Below are positions 16,504 to 25,671 of a stretch of DNA of 64,000 nt, in pieces. The position numbers and the translations under genes were made by a program. The first letter of the stretch is position 1. The number at the start of each line of letters is the position of its first letter. Below the pieces are notes generated by a model. It was not told the DNA's origin. It made no database searches and saw only the letters and a program-made list of their open reading frames with translations. Source of the stretch: Winogradskyella sp. (GTDB taxonomy: Bacteria > Bacteroidota > Bacteroidia > Flavobacteriales > Flavobacteriaceae); NCBI RefSeq assembly GCF_028282165.1, contig NZ_JANQIM010000005.1, positions 186,001-250,000 on the forward strand. Direction: 5' to 3'.

Positions 16504-17703
16504 ATGAGTAAATCTTTATCACCGTTTACCAAAGCCCAACTATTACCTCAAGAAGAAACTTTAGAAATCCTCAAACAAAAAGGAGAACTTTTTATTGGTA
16601 TCCCAAAAGAAACACACTTTCAGGAAAAACGAGTATGTTTAACTCCAGATGCAGTTTCTGCTCTTGCAGCGAATGGCCATCGTGTGCTATTGGAGTCTGG
16701 TGCTGGTGAAGGTGCCAATTTTAAGGACAACGACTATAGTGAAGCAGGTGCCGAGGTAACCAAGGATACAGCCAAGGTCTACTCCTGCCCTATGATTCTT
16801 AAGGTAGAACCGCCTTCATTAGAAGAGATATCGCTTATTAATCCACAAACCATATTAATTTCAGCTTTACAGATAAAAACACAGAGTAAAGCTTATTTTG
16901 AGGCTTTGGCAAAAAAGCGTGTCACAGCCTTAGCTTTTGAATACATAAAGGATGAGGATGGTGCCTATCCTGCGGTTCGGTCACTGAGTGAAATAGCTGG
17001 GACGGCTTCTATTTTGATTGCTTCAGAACTATTATCTAATGTCAATGGCGGCAATGGATTAATGATGGGAAATATCAATGGTGTACCTCCAACGGAAGTG
17101 TTGATTCTTGGTGCAGGTACTGTTGGTGAGTTCGCAGCACGTTCTGCAATAGGTCTTGGTGCCAATGTGAAAGTATTTGATAGCTCTATTACAAAACTAA
17201 GATGCATTCAAAATAATCTTGGCCGAACAATATACACTTCTACAATGCAGCCAAAAAATCTATTGAAAGCTCTAAAACGCTGTGATGTGGCTATTGGTGC
17301 AGTGAGAGGTACAAACCGTTCTCCAATAGTAGTTACTGAAACTATGGTAGAACACATGAAAGTTGGATCGGTTATTATTGATGTCAGTATCGATATGGGA
17401 GGTTGTTTTGAAACTAGTGAAGTCACTACCCACGATCATCCTACATTTGATTACAAAGGCGTTACACATTATTGTGTACCCAATATTCCGGCAAGATACT
17501 CTAGAACGGCTTCTGTATCCATCAGTAATATTTTCACCCCTTATTTATTGGAAATTGGTGAGCATGGCGGCATAGAAAATGCTCTGCGATTTGATAGAGG
17601 ATTAAAAAATGGATTGTATTTTTACCACGGTATCTTAACAAACAAATCGGTTGCAGAATGGTTTGGCTTAGATTATAATGATGCCAACTTACTGATATTT
17701 TAA
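16504..17703 (+). CDS. ald: Alanine dehydrogenase
   Basis: NAD-dependent interconversion of alanine and pyruvate plus ammonia. From the ATG at 16504 the protein has 399 residues. It shows the AlaDh/PNT N-terminal domain (GIPKETHFQEKRVCLTPDAV, ILKVEPPS), the Rossmann motif LILGAGTVGEFAAR near residue 200, and SVIIDVSIDMGGCFETS followed by THYCVPNIPARYSRTAS. An upstream TTG at 16474 would add ten residues, but it coincides with a -7-like TATCTTG, so I prefer the ATG. Flavobacterial Ald proteins of this type are slightly longer at the N-terminus than the Bacillus enzyme. Confidence 0.93.
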   Translation: MSKSLSPFTKAQLLPQEETLEILKQKGELFIGIPKETHFQEKRVCLTPDAVSALAANGHRVLLESGAGEGANFKDNDYSEAGAEVTKDTAKVYSCPMILKVEPPSLEEISLINPQTILISALQIKTQSKAYFEALAKKRVTALAFEYIKDEDGAYPAVRSLSEIAGTASILIASELLSNVNGGNGLMMGNINGVPPTEVLILGAGTVGEFAARSAIGLGANVKVFDSSITKLRCIQNNLGRTIYTSTMQPKNLLKALKRCDVAIGAVRGTNRSPIVVTETMVEHMKVGSVIIDVSIDMGGCFETSEVTTHDHPTFDYKGVTHYCVPNIPARYSRTASVSISNIFTPYLLEIGEHGGIENALRFDRGLKNGLYFYHGILTNKSVAEWFGLDYNDANLLIF

Positions 17704-17717
17704 TTTAGAAAGAACCT

Positions 17718-18092
17718 ATGAAGTTTACGCAGCGCTTGGCTTATTACCTAAGTGGCTTTGCCATTGGCCTTGTTATCCTGATGTTTTTTTTGAATGGCAA
17801 AGATGCCTCGTGCGATTATGGTCCAAACGCCAGAACTGTTAAAAATATAAGTTCTAAACCTATTGCCTATTCAGATGAAGCCAAAAGTTTTATCGATAAC
17901 AATGCTTTGGACTCTTTAACAATTGTTAAGCTAATCAAATTTGGTAACGTAGATTTTTCAAAAAGCAATACGAAACTAGATTCTTGTAATATCTATCATA
18001 TTGACAATAGTTATAAAGAACGCGATATAGAGCTAACCGTTGAAAATTGTGACTCTTTGTCTACAATATTCAAAATCAATTATTTGAAATAA
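17718..18092 (+). CDS. DUF4258-like membrane-anchored protein
   Basis: A 124-residue protein with one N-terminal membrane helix (about 8-25, LAYYLSGFAIGLVILMFFL). A small extracytoplasmic domain follows, with CDYGPNARTVKNI, LDSLTIVKLIKFGNVDF and a pair of cysteines (CNIYHI, ENCDSL). The pattern fits the DUF4258 proteins that follow ald in Flavobacteriaceae. Function unknown. It starts 14 bases after ald and is probably co-transcribed. It converges on the large type IX cargo gene with five bases between the stops. Confidence 0.7.
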   Translation: MKFTQRLAYYLSGFAIGLVILMFFLNGKDASCDYGPNARTVKNISSKPIAYSDEAKSFIDNNALDSLTIVKLIKFGNVDFSKSNTKLDSCNIYHIDNSYKERDIELTVENCDSLSTIFKINYLK

Positions 18093-18097
18093 GAAAA

Positions 18098-21000
18098 TTA
18101 TCTAATTATTAATTTTCTGGAAATGTCTCTATTCACGTCTGTCATCTTTACATAGTACATGCCAGGGTGTAAGCCACTTACATCAATTTGCTTTGTAGTC
18201 GATATACTTAAGTTGTCGTTTACCATTCTATCTGCATATATGAGCTTTCCGGTGATGTCATACAAATATACCCTACTCAATGCTGTTGATCCTGAAAGCC
18301 TCACATTTATGATATCTGAAGCTGGATTAGGAAATACACTGAACTCAAAATCGAGCGCAGTACCGTCACCTGGATCATCTATTGGACCCTCATTATCTTC
18401 ACAATCTGTATTAACATAAACAGTAACAGTGTCTTCATCAAAATCTAAAGCATTAAAAACGGTTACCGTATAAGTTGTTGTTTCGTCTGGTGAGACTTGT
18501 ATAGATTGAGTTGATTGACCTGTGTTCCAAAAGTACTCATCACCTCCTGTAGCTGATAAAGTCACCACTTCGCCTGGGCATATTTCTACATCTTCGCCAG
18601 CATCGGCTATAACTTCTGGTATAACATTAACAGTAACTTGCTTCTCATCATAACAATCACCTACATATCCTCTAACTTCATAAGTAGTCGTCTGCGATGG
18701 GCTTACAGCAATATTAGGTTGCGTAGCACCATTGTCCCATTGATACGTATTTGCACCAGATGCTGAAAGGGTTACAAAATCTCCATTCATTATATCTACG
18801 CTTTCACCATTTAGAATGACAACATTTGGATTAGGATCAACAAAAACAGTAACCTCGTCTGTATCCTCTTGAATTCCTTGCGTAACTGTTACAGTGTAAG
18901 TTGTTGTTGATAAAGGATTCACAACAATACTTTGGGTGGTTTCTCCTGTATTCCACAAATAGCTATCCCCTTCAGTAGCCGTTAATAAAACTTCATAATC
19001 ATAATTCTCACATACATACTCGTCATTACCAGCTGATGCCACAAATGTTTCTTCTACAGTAACAGTTACTTGTGCTTGTACGGAACAGTTTCCATTGGTA
19101 CCGGTAACCGTGTATGTGGTTGTTACAATAGGGTTTACTGTAATACTACTTGATGTTTCACCTGTACTCCAAAGGTAAGTTTCCGCTCCAGAAACAACTA
19201 AATCAATGCTACCGCCTTCAACTATCATGACATCATCGGTTAGAGTTAATAATGGCATTTGAGTAACATTTACAGTTACACTGTCGGTATCTGTATAGCC
19301 ATAATCATCTTCAACAGTTACACTGTACGTAGTGGTAACTGACGGTGATACTAGTATCTCTGCTGTTGTTTCTCCTGTATTCCAAAAGTAGGTAAAGCCA
19401 CCCGAGGCACTTAGTATTACTGTTTCCCCATTACAAATGGTTACATCTTCTCCTGCATTGGCAATTACTTCTGGTATAATTGTTACAGTGACTTGTTCTT
19501 GATCTTCACAGTTACCATTTGAAGAAGTAACAGTGTATGTTGTTGTTGTTGTTGGAGTCACAGTTATTGATGCTGTTGTTTCACCTGTATTCCATAAATA
19601 ATTATCGCCACCACTAGCTATTAGTGTTACAGTTTCACCTTCTAATATGGCTACATTATCACCAACTGTGATATCTGGTGTTTCGTTCACCGTAACGGTT
19701 ACACTATCTGTATCAGTATATCCATAGTCGTCCTCTACAGTTACTGTATAGATCGTTGTTACATTTGGTGCTACAACAATTTCAGCGGTAGTATCACCAG
19801 TATCCCAGAGGTAAGTACTACCTCCTGTAGCTGTTAGAGTTACACTTTCACCAGAACAAATCGTTACATCTTCACCAGCGTCTGCTACAACTTCTGGTAT
19901 GATTGTTACAGTAACTTGTTCTATATCTGCACAACCGCCAACTGCTGTTGAAACTACAGTATATGTAGTAGTGGTAGTAGGAGTCACTGTTATTGATGCT
20001 GTTGTTTCACCTGTATTCCATAAATAATTATCACTACCACTAGCAGTTAATGTTACTGTTTCGCCTTCTAGTATAGCTACATCGCCACTAACTGTAATGT
20101 CTGGTGTTTCGTTTACCGTGATGGTTACACTATCGGTGTCCGTATAACCATAGTCATCCTCTACAGTCACTGTATAAGTTGTTGTTACAATAGGTGACAC
20201 AATGATTTCGGCGGTTGTATCTCCTGTATCCCAAAGATAAGTACTACCTCCTGTCGCGGTGAGCGTTACATTTTCACCTGCACAGATGGTAACGTCATTC
20301 CCAGCATCTGCAACTACTTCTGGAATTACTGTAACTGTTACCTCTTGAGTACTTGAACACCCATTAGGATTAACGGAACTAACACTATATGTTGTCGTTG
20401 CTAAAGGTGCGACTGTTATAAATGGTGTTGTTTCACCTGTACTCCATAGATAATTATCGCTACCTGTTACACCTAAGGATGTTGAACTCCCTTCTACAAT
20501 GACCACGTCATCACTTACCGTAATGTTTGGCACTGGATTTACAAAAACTGTTATATCATCAATGCTCGAGCAATTGTTTGTTATCACTTCAACAGTGTAT
20601 GTAGTTTCCGTAATTGGACTTACTTCGATAGATTCAGTAGTTTCACCAGTACTCCATAGATAGGTTGTACCTCCACTTGCGATTAGGGTAACTGTATCAC
20701 CTTCACAAATAGTTTGATCCTCACCAACATCAGCAACTGGTATTGGGGTTACTGTTACCACTACGCTATCCTCATCAAAATTTCCATCATTATCAAATAC
20801 AGAAACCGTATATGTTGTAGTAGCTGTTGGGCTTACCTCAATCGAAGCTGTGGTTTCGCCATTGTCCCATAAAAAGTTGGGCCCACCAGAAGCAGTCAGT
20901 GTTACGGTGTCTCCCTCGCAAATATCTTGGTCTGGACCAGCATTGGCAACTGGTAAAGTGCTGAAAAAAAAAGTAAGTGCAAAATTATCTACAGCCACAA

Positions 21001-23311
21001 CATCGCCCGAAGCACCATTAGCACTATAATAGGTTACTGTGAAATTATAAGTCCCAGCTTCAACGGTGTAAGGCTCAAAATCCATGCCTACATGACCATT
21101 TGGTAATCCAGCATAAATAGCACCGCTTTCAACCCAAATACCACTTGTTGGTCCTGTCCAGACTACCTCTACACTCTCAACATCTGGATTATCATCCCCT
21201 CCTTGAGGAATACTCCTAAAGTTTATTTGGCTACTTTCATTTCCTAAATTAATCGAATCATCACCGACAATATCTTGAATAATTGTGTCAGAATCTGCAT
21301 TGTAAAGCTGATAAGTTCCAAAAAAGGTATCGATAACCGTAACTGCTGTGCTATCCGAAATTCCACCATCATTTGCGGTAAATGTGATTGTTGTTTCACC
21401 CTCACCAACTGATGATACCAAACCATTATCGTTAACAACGGCAATGGTTTCATCACTACTTATCCATGTACCCGTTGTATCCGAGGTATTAAGAGGTATA
21501 AAATCTGTGTTTAGTTGATAATTTTCACCTAAATCCATAGTTAAGGTATTAGGTGTTATAGATACTGATTCTAAAGAAATTATAATATTTGTTACTGTAA
21601 TTTCTGCTGTATCGGTGAATGCACCATCATTTGTAGTATACGTAATTGTAACTGTACCTTCTGAGATAGGGGTAACCGTTCCGCTATTACTAACTGTTGC
21701 TATTGAATCATCACTACTACTCCAAGAGCCACTTTGATTTGTAGCATTATCAGGAAGTATTTCTGCAGTTAATTGTACAGTATCAGGAATATTTATAGTG
21801 GCTGTTTCTGGAGTAACTTCTACGCCAGTAACATCAATAAATTCAACGGAATTTAGATCAATCTCATTAATGTATTCTTCAACACCAACATATCCACTTG
21901 GCCAAACATAACTTGAGAGATCATCATCGGGTTGAAATCCTCTTGATATCTTCCATAAATCTGGCATACCATCATTATTGGTGTCAAAGTTCGCTGGTCT
22001 TGTGTTTTCTGGAATTACTGGATAGGTTAAATCTGCTAGAGCGTCATAAAATTCACCGTCATAAGTATCGTTAATGATCATATTTAAATGATCTGTGTCA
22101 TAACTATCCCTGTATTCATATATACTTCCATCGGCATTGAGTGTCTTGTATGCCCCAACATTACCATTAATAATTAAATCATTGTAATAATCTGCAGCAG
22201 AATTAACTGTGAAACTTGCCCCTAATAAAGGAAACTGAGTACTTGTAAAGAAACTTGAAGGCACAGGATCTCCAACCGAATAGCCAGATAACGAACTTCC
22301 TGCAAACAAAGCCCATAAGTCACTGTCATCGGCTTGAGGCACTTCTCGCTGTCCTACAATATAGCTTCCTGCACTGTATATGGTACCTGTACTCGAATTA
22401 TTAGCTTGCACTTGGTGTAGCCTTGCTATGGGCAAGTTATAATTTGTAAACCAACCCGGTCGATGCAAACCATTTGCAGCCCCTTTATAGTAATTATTAA
22501 TGACGTTAGTTTGACCATCATAAGAACCAATATCTCCAAGACGTATTAGGCGTTGTTTCCAGTTATAGACTACATTTCCAATGATATCTGCTCTACCATC
22601 ACCTTTATAATTTGGAAATCTATGCGAAATATTACTAAAAACATTATTTATAAAACTAAAATCACCTTCTTCTCCTTTTATCCCTATTATGGATCCTGTT
22701 TTACTATCCTGAAAAAAACAGTTTTGAATAGTAATATCATCCATGGTGTTTACACTGGTTGCAAAAGAACCTGCCTCATCATTGCCATGGCTAAATGCAC
22801 AATGGTCTATGATAAAGTCATTGTTTTCCATCATCCAAACGGCATCCTGTGAATATGTTCCTGGCAAACTTGAATTTGTTCTTCTGAATCGTATGTAACG
22901 GATAATAACATTGTCTACATTTCTAAATCGAAACTCTGAAGTCAGTATTGTTATACCACCAGGAGGCGCTGTTTGACCTGCTATGGTAATATTATCGAAT
23001 GTAGGGCCGTTTATAACATTACTGAAACCACCTTCGCCAGTGGCATCTATTTCACCACTTACGTCAAACACAATGATTCTGGGGCCTGGAGTTTGTATCG
23101 CCTCCTTTAATCCCCCAGGTGCATCCCAATCTAATGTTGTGACGTGGATCACCTGGCCGCCTCTACCACCTGTAGAGTAAGCGCCTGCTCCTTTGGCCGT
23201 TGGGAAAGCAAGCTGTTGAGCACCTATTTGAAAGGTGACGGCTAACGATAAGAAAAAATATAATATAGTAGAATTACTAATAAAATTAGTTCTAATATTT
23301 GGGGCTTTCAT
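18098..23311 (-). CDS. Very large type IX-secreted pectate-lyase-like protein with 12 Ig-like repeats
   Basis: I take the ATG at 23309-23311 because it puts a signal peptide at the N-terminus (ILYFFLSLAVTFQIGAQQ); a start at 23371 would add 20 residues before it. The protein has 1737 residues. Residues about 30-450 form a right-handed beta-helix domain like PL1 pectate lyases (GRGGQVIHVTTL, IDHCAFSHGNDE, HRFPNYKGDGRADIIGNVVYNW). Two BIG_2 domains follow at about 490-655, then a spacer domain, twelve 70-residue repeats (about 786-1634) and a type IX sorting domain (FPNPASDIINVRL...). It is predicted to be exported to the cell surface and perhaps to act on pectin-like polysaccharide. Catalysis is uncertain because the usual PRxR arginine block is not conserved. 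Confidence 0.88.
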   Translation of the reverse strand: MKAPNIRTNFISNSTILYFFLSLAVTFQIGAQQLAFPTAKGAGAYSTGGRGGQVIHVTTLDWDAPGGLKEAIQTPGPRIIVFDVSGEIDATGEGGFSNVINGPTFDNITIAGQTAPPGGITILTSEFRFRNVDNVIIRYIRFRRTNSSLPGTYSQDAVWMMENNDFIIDHCAFSHGNDEAGSFATSVNTMDDITIQNCFFQDSKTGSIIGIKGEEGDFSFINNVFSNISHRFPNYKGDGRADIIGNVVYNWKQRLIRLGDIGSYDGQTNVINNYYKGAANGLHRPGWFTNYNLPIARLHQVQANNSSTGTIYSAGSYIVGQREVPQADDSDLWALFAGSSLSGYSVGDPVPSSFFTSTQFPLLGASFTVNSAADYYNDLIINGNVGAYKTLNADGSIYEYRDSYDTDHLNMIINDTYDGEFYDALADLTYPVIPENTRPANFDTNNDGMPDLWKISRGFQPDDDLSSYVWPSGYVGVEEYINEIDLNSVEFIDVTGVEVTPETATINIPDTVQLTAEILPDNATNQSGSWSSSDDSIATVSNSGTVTPISEGTVTITYTTNDGAFTDTAEITVTNIIISLESVSITPNTLTMDLGENYQLNTDFIPLNTSDTTGTWISSDETIAVVNDNGLVSSVGEGETTITFTANDGGISDSTAVTVIDTFFGTYQLYNADSDTIIQDIVGDDSINLGNESSQINFRSIPQGGDDNPDVESVEVVWTGPTSGIWVESGAIYAGLPNGHVGMDFEPYTVEAGTYNFTVTYYSANGASGDVVAVDNFALTFFFSTLPVANAGPDQDICEGDTVTLTASGGPNFLWDNGETTASIEVSPTATTTYTVSVFDNDGNFDEDSVVVTVTPIPVADVGEDQTICEGDTVTLIASGGTTYLWSTGETTESIEVSPITETTYTVEVITNNCSSIDDITVFVNPVPNITVSDDVVIVEGSSTSLGVTGSDNYLWSTGETTPFITVAPLATTTYSVSSVNPNGCSSTQEVTVTVIPEVVADAGNDVTICAGENVTLTATGGSTYLWDTGDTTAEIIVSPIVTTTYTVTVEDDYGYTDTDSVTITVNETPDITVSGDVAILEGETVTLTASGSDNYLWNTGETTASITVTPTTTTTYTVVSTAVGGCADIEQVTVTIIPEVVADAGEDVTICSGESVTLTATGGSTYLWDTGDTTAEIVVAPNVTTIYTVTVEDDYGYTDTDSVTVTVNETPDITVGDNVAILEGETVTLIASGGDNYLWNTGETTASITVTPTTTTTYTVTSSNGNCEDQEQVTVTIIPEVIANAGEDVTICNGETVILSASGGFTYFWNTGETTAEILVSPSVTTTYSVTVEDDYGYTDTDSVTVNVTQMPLLTLTDDVMIVEGGSIDLVVSGAETYLWSTGETSSSITVNPIVTTTYTVTGTNGNCSVQAQVTVTVEETFVASAGNDEYVCENYDYEVLLTATEGDSYLWNTGETTQSIVVNPLSTTTYTVTVTQGIQEDTDEVTVFVDPNPNVVILNGESVDIMNGDFVTLSASGANTYQWDNGATQPNIAVSPSQTTTYEVRGYVGDCYDEKQVTVNVIPEVIADAGEDVEICPGEVVTLSATGGDEYFWNTGQSTQSIQVSPDETTTYTVTVFNALDFDEDTVTVYVNTDCEDNEGPIDDPGDGTALDFEFSVFPNPASDIINVRLSGSTALSRVYLYDITGKLIYADRMVNDNLSISTTKQIDVSGLHPGMYYVKMTDVNRDISRKLIIR
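18408..20952 (-). repeat. Twelve tandem Ig/PKD-like repeats inside the type IX cargo gene
   Basis: Twelve units of about 212 bases encode a domain with a YLWSTGETTxSIxVxP..TTTYTV core. Type A units carry AGEDxxIC and end in a DYGYTDTDSV-like strand or a variant of it. Type B units start DITVxDxVxILEG and end with a cysteine pair. The order is A-A, then five B-A pairs. At DNA level a stretch of about 40 bases at 19569 recurs almost unchanged at 19995, 426 bases (142 codons) apart, showing recent duplication of an A+B pair. Confidence 0.85.
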
Positions 23312-23776
23312 AAAATTCTTTTTGCAATCTTTTTTTGCAACGCATGGCAATCTAAAAAATAAAATCCCCATTTCGTGCTTAAATACTTAATTATTCGATA
23401 AAAAGTTCTTAATTGTAGGTTTTTTATTACTTTATTAAATATTAAATTTAAAATATCCTATATACGTACAAAAAAACCGTTTAGATGTTGTTGTAGATAA
23501 AGTTTAACACTTTATCGGATTTTTTTACAAAAATATCTATGAGATACGACAATTTAGCAGAAGTAAAACCTGTTTTATCAACAATTTATCTTCATAAGAA
23601 AATCATAACATAAAGTAAATTAGAAATAAGTACTAATACGTAAGCATTTAATGAAGTTTGTGTAAAAAAATTATTAATAACATTTTATCGAAGAATATTA
23701 TTAACATTGCATAAGAAAATTTCAAATAATCTATTATTACAATACATCTAAAAATACCTTTTGATATAGCTTAGGC
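23312..23776. other. Intergenic leader region before the polysaccharide locus
   Basis: A 465-base A/T-rich region between the divergent cargo gene and the first polysaccharide gene. It holds a hairpin with a T tract at 23496-23526 on the plus strand and a 24-codon open frame at 23539-23613 (MRYDNLAEV...), which is too short to claim as a gene. No exact TAnnTTTG box was found for either neighbour. Confidence 0.5.
23496..23526 (+). terminator. Terminator-like hairpin in the leader of the polysaccharide locus
   Basis: GATAAAGT (23496-23503) and ACTTTATC (23509-23516) form a perfect eight-base-pair stem with a five-base loop. Seven T follow at 23520-23526 after GGA. No gene precedes it on the plus strand, so if it is real it would act on the polysaccharide leader transcript itself. 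Confidence 0.4.
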
Positions 23777-25393
23777 ATGAACTATAAGACCAAAAAATTA
23801 AAAGTTGCAATTATAATCAACAAACCGAGTTTTTTTAATTGGCAAAAAGAAATTGTAGATTATGTAAAGAATTCTTCTTCGTTAGAATTAGCGTTGTGCA
23901 TTAATAACTTAGATGTTAAAACTCCCAAAAAGATTCCTTTACTATGGAAGGTTTTCCTAAAATTGGACAACAGATTTTTTAATCCAAGCCCTTATGCTTT
24001 AAGTAAATATGATTTTGGAACCTACTTTAAGGATGTACCTTTAATTGACTATTCAAATGGTATAAATAATAAGCAACTTAATGACTTCGACATAGATGTT
24101 GTTGTTAACCTTATCGATTCTGATCTGCCAAAAGCTTTACTAAAAACTTCAAAATATGGGATTTGGTTTTTAACGCATTGTGATCTGGATAATGTGGGCA
24201 AAAAACCTTATGGCATTTGGGAAATGATAAGCAAAAAGCCTGAATCCGTAGCTGTCTTGAGATATATAAAGAACAACATGCACTATCCTGCAACAATCGA
24301 CAAAACAAGCAGTTGCACTGATGGACTAAGCTACAAAAGAAACATCAATAGCTTATTATGGCAGTCGCATATGTTAGTCATAAATAATTTAAATCTTTTA
24401 GCCACAAACAAATACTTGTTCGAGAAAAAATTAGATACTCATAAAGAGGTTTTTGCAAATAAAGAAATGGATGTTTCTTATCAACCTCCAAATAACTTCA
24501 AAACATTAAAATATGTCCTGTCCTTATATTTTAAGAAGCTTGCTCAGCTTTTACAAAGTATGTTTTATTTTAACCAATGGGCGCTTATTTTCTTAAATAG
24601 TAATGGTGAAAAGAATCCTTATAATTTAAAGGACTATAAAACAGTCTTACCACCAAAAGATCGATTTTGGGCGGATCCTTTTCTGATTAAAGAAAATGGG
24701 AAATGCTATTTATTTATTGAAGAGTTAATTTATAAAAATAAGCTTGGTCACTTATCAGTGATGGAAATTGATGAAAATGGTATTTACACAAAACCAAAGA
24801 AGATACTAGAAAAGGATTATCATCTCTCTTATCCTTTTGTTTTTAAGGACAATGACGAGTATTATATGATTCCAGAGACCAGTGGCAATAAGGATATACA
24901 ACTCTATAAGGCCATAAATTTCCCTTTAGATTGGGAATTACAAGAAACGCTAATGGATAATGTAGTAGCTGTTGATACTACCATTTACAAAAAAGATGAT
25001 ACCTATTGGATGTTTACATCTCAAAGGAACCATAAAGGTGCTTCAAAGAATGTAGAGTTATTTTTGTATTCGTCAAAGCATTTAATCTCCAATAATTGGA
25101 AACCTCATCCTTTGAATCCAATAATAAGGGATGTAAAAACCGCCAGACCAGCTGGAGGTTTCTTCATAAGAGATAATAAATTGTTTAGACCATCCCAAGA
25201 TTGTTCACACCACTATGGATATGGCTTAAATATTTTAGAGATCATAAAGCTTACCGAAAATGATTATGAAGAAAGGTTAGAATTAAAGATGATACCTAAC
25301 TGGGACAAAAAAATTAATTCAACCCACACACTTAATAGCGTTAATGATATATTTATCAGTGATGTTAAGTTAAAGCGTAATCGCTTTTTTTAG
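23777..25393 (+). CDS. Two-domain transferase-like protein (formyltransferase-like + GH43/GIPT1-like beta-propeller)
   Basis: A 538-residue protein at the head of the polysaccharide locus. The N-terminal 200 residues (KVAIIINKPSFFNWQKEIVDYV, VVNLIDSDLPKAL, YGIWFLTHCDLDN) look like a formyl- or methionyl-tRNA-transferase-like fold. From about residue 290 a five-bladed propeller-like domain follows (DRFWADPFLIKENGKCYLFIEEL, YPFVFKDNDEYYMIPETS, RPAGGFFIRDNKLFRPSQDCS). It resembles the C-terminal domain of plant glucosamine inositolphosphorylceramide transferase and GH43 enzymes. A sugar- or acyl-modifying role is likely from context; the reaction is not known. Confidence 0.6.
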   Translation: MNYKTKKLKVAIIINKPSFFNWQKEIVDYVKNSSSLELALCINNLDVKTPKKIPLLWKVFLKLDNRFFNPSPYALSKYDFGTYFKDVPLIDYSNGINNKQLNDFDIDVVVNLIDSDLPKALLKTSKYGIWFLTHCDLDNVGKKPYGIWEMISKKPESVAVLRYIKNNMHYPATIDKTSSCTDGLSYKRNINSLLWQSHMLVINNLNLLATNKYLFEKKLDTHKEVFANKEMDVSYQPPNNFKTLKYVLSLYFKKLAQLLQSMFYFNQWALIFLNSNGEKNPYNLKDYKTVLPPKDRFWADPFLIKENGKCYLFIEELIYKNKLGHLSVMEIDENGIYTKPKKILEKDYHLSYPFVFKDNDEYYMIPETSGNKDIQLYKAINFPLDWELQETLMDNVVAVDTTIYKKDDTYWMFTSQRNHKGASKNVELFLYSSKHLISNNWKPHPLNPIIRDVKTARPAGGFFIRDNKLFRPSQDCSHHYGYGLNILEIIKLTENDYEERLELKMIPNWDKKINSTHTLNSVNDIFISDVKLKRNRFF

Positions 25394-25671
25394 TTTGTAG
25401 TTTACAAAAATTACTCCATTTTTTAGCGTTCATCCCATAAATTAGACGTTGATATAATAATAGAATAGTTTTAGATTATTTTTTTAATATTTGTCCATCT
25501 TATCATTAGACCCAAATCTCTATGATTGCAAAGCAATTACGAACTTCTCAAATAAAATCTAGTCTTAATCAATTTTTTATTAAGGACAGGCCGTTAGTTG
25601 TTATTGCAAATAGTCATCTTATTATAACTTTTAATGCTAAACTAAATATACTATCGTGATCTGTATGGCAA

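Noticed and set aside
18408-20952. Repeats as a CRISPR array or tandem mobile element
   Set aside because: The units are about 212 bases, keep the reading frame and encode protein domains.
23539-23613. 24-codon frame as a leader peptide of the polysaccharide locus
   Set aside because: There is no codon bias toward a particular amino acid and no start signal, so it is mentioned only as part of the leader region.
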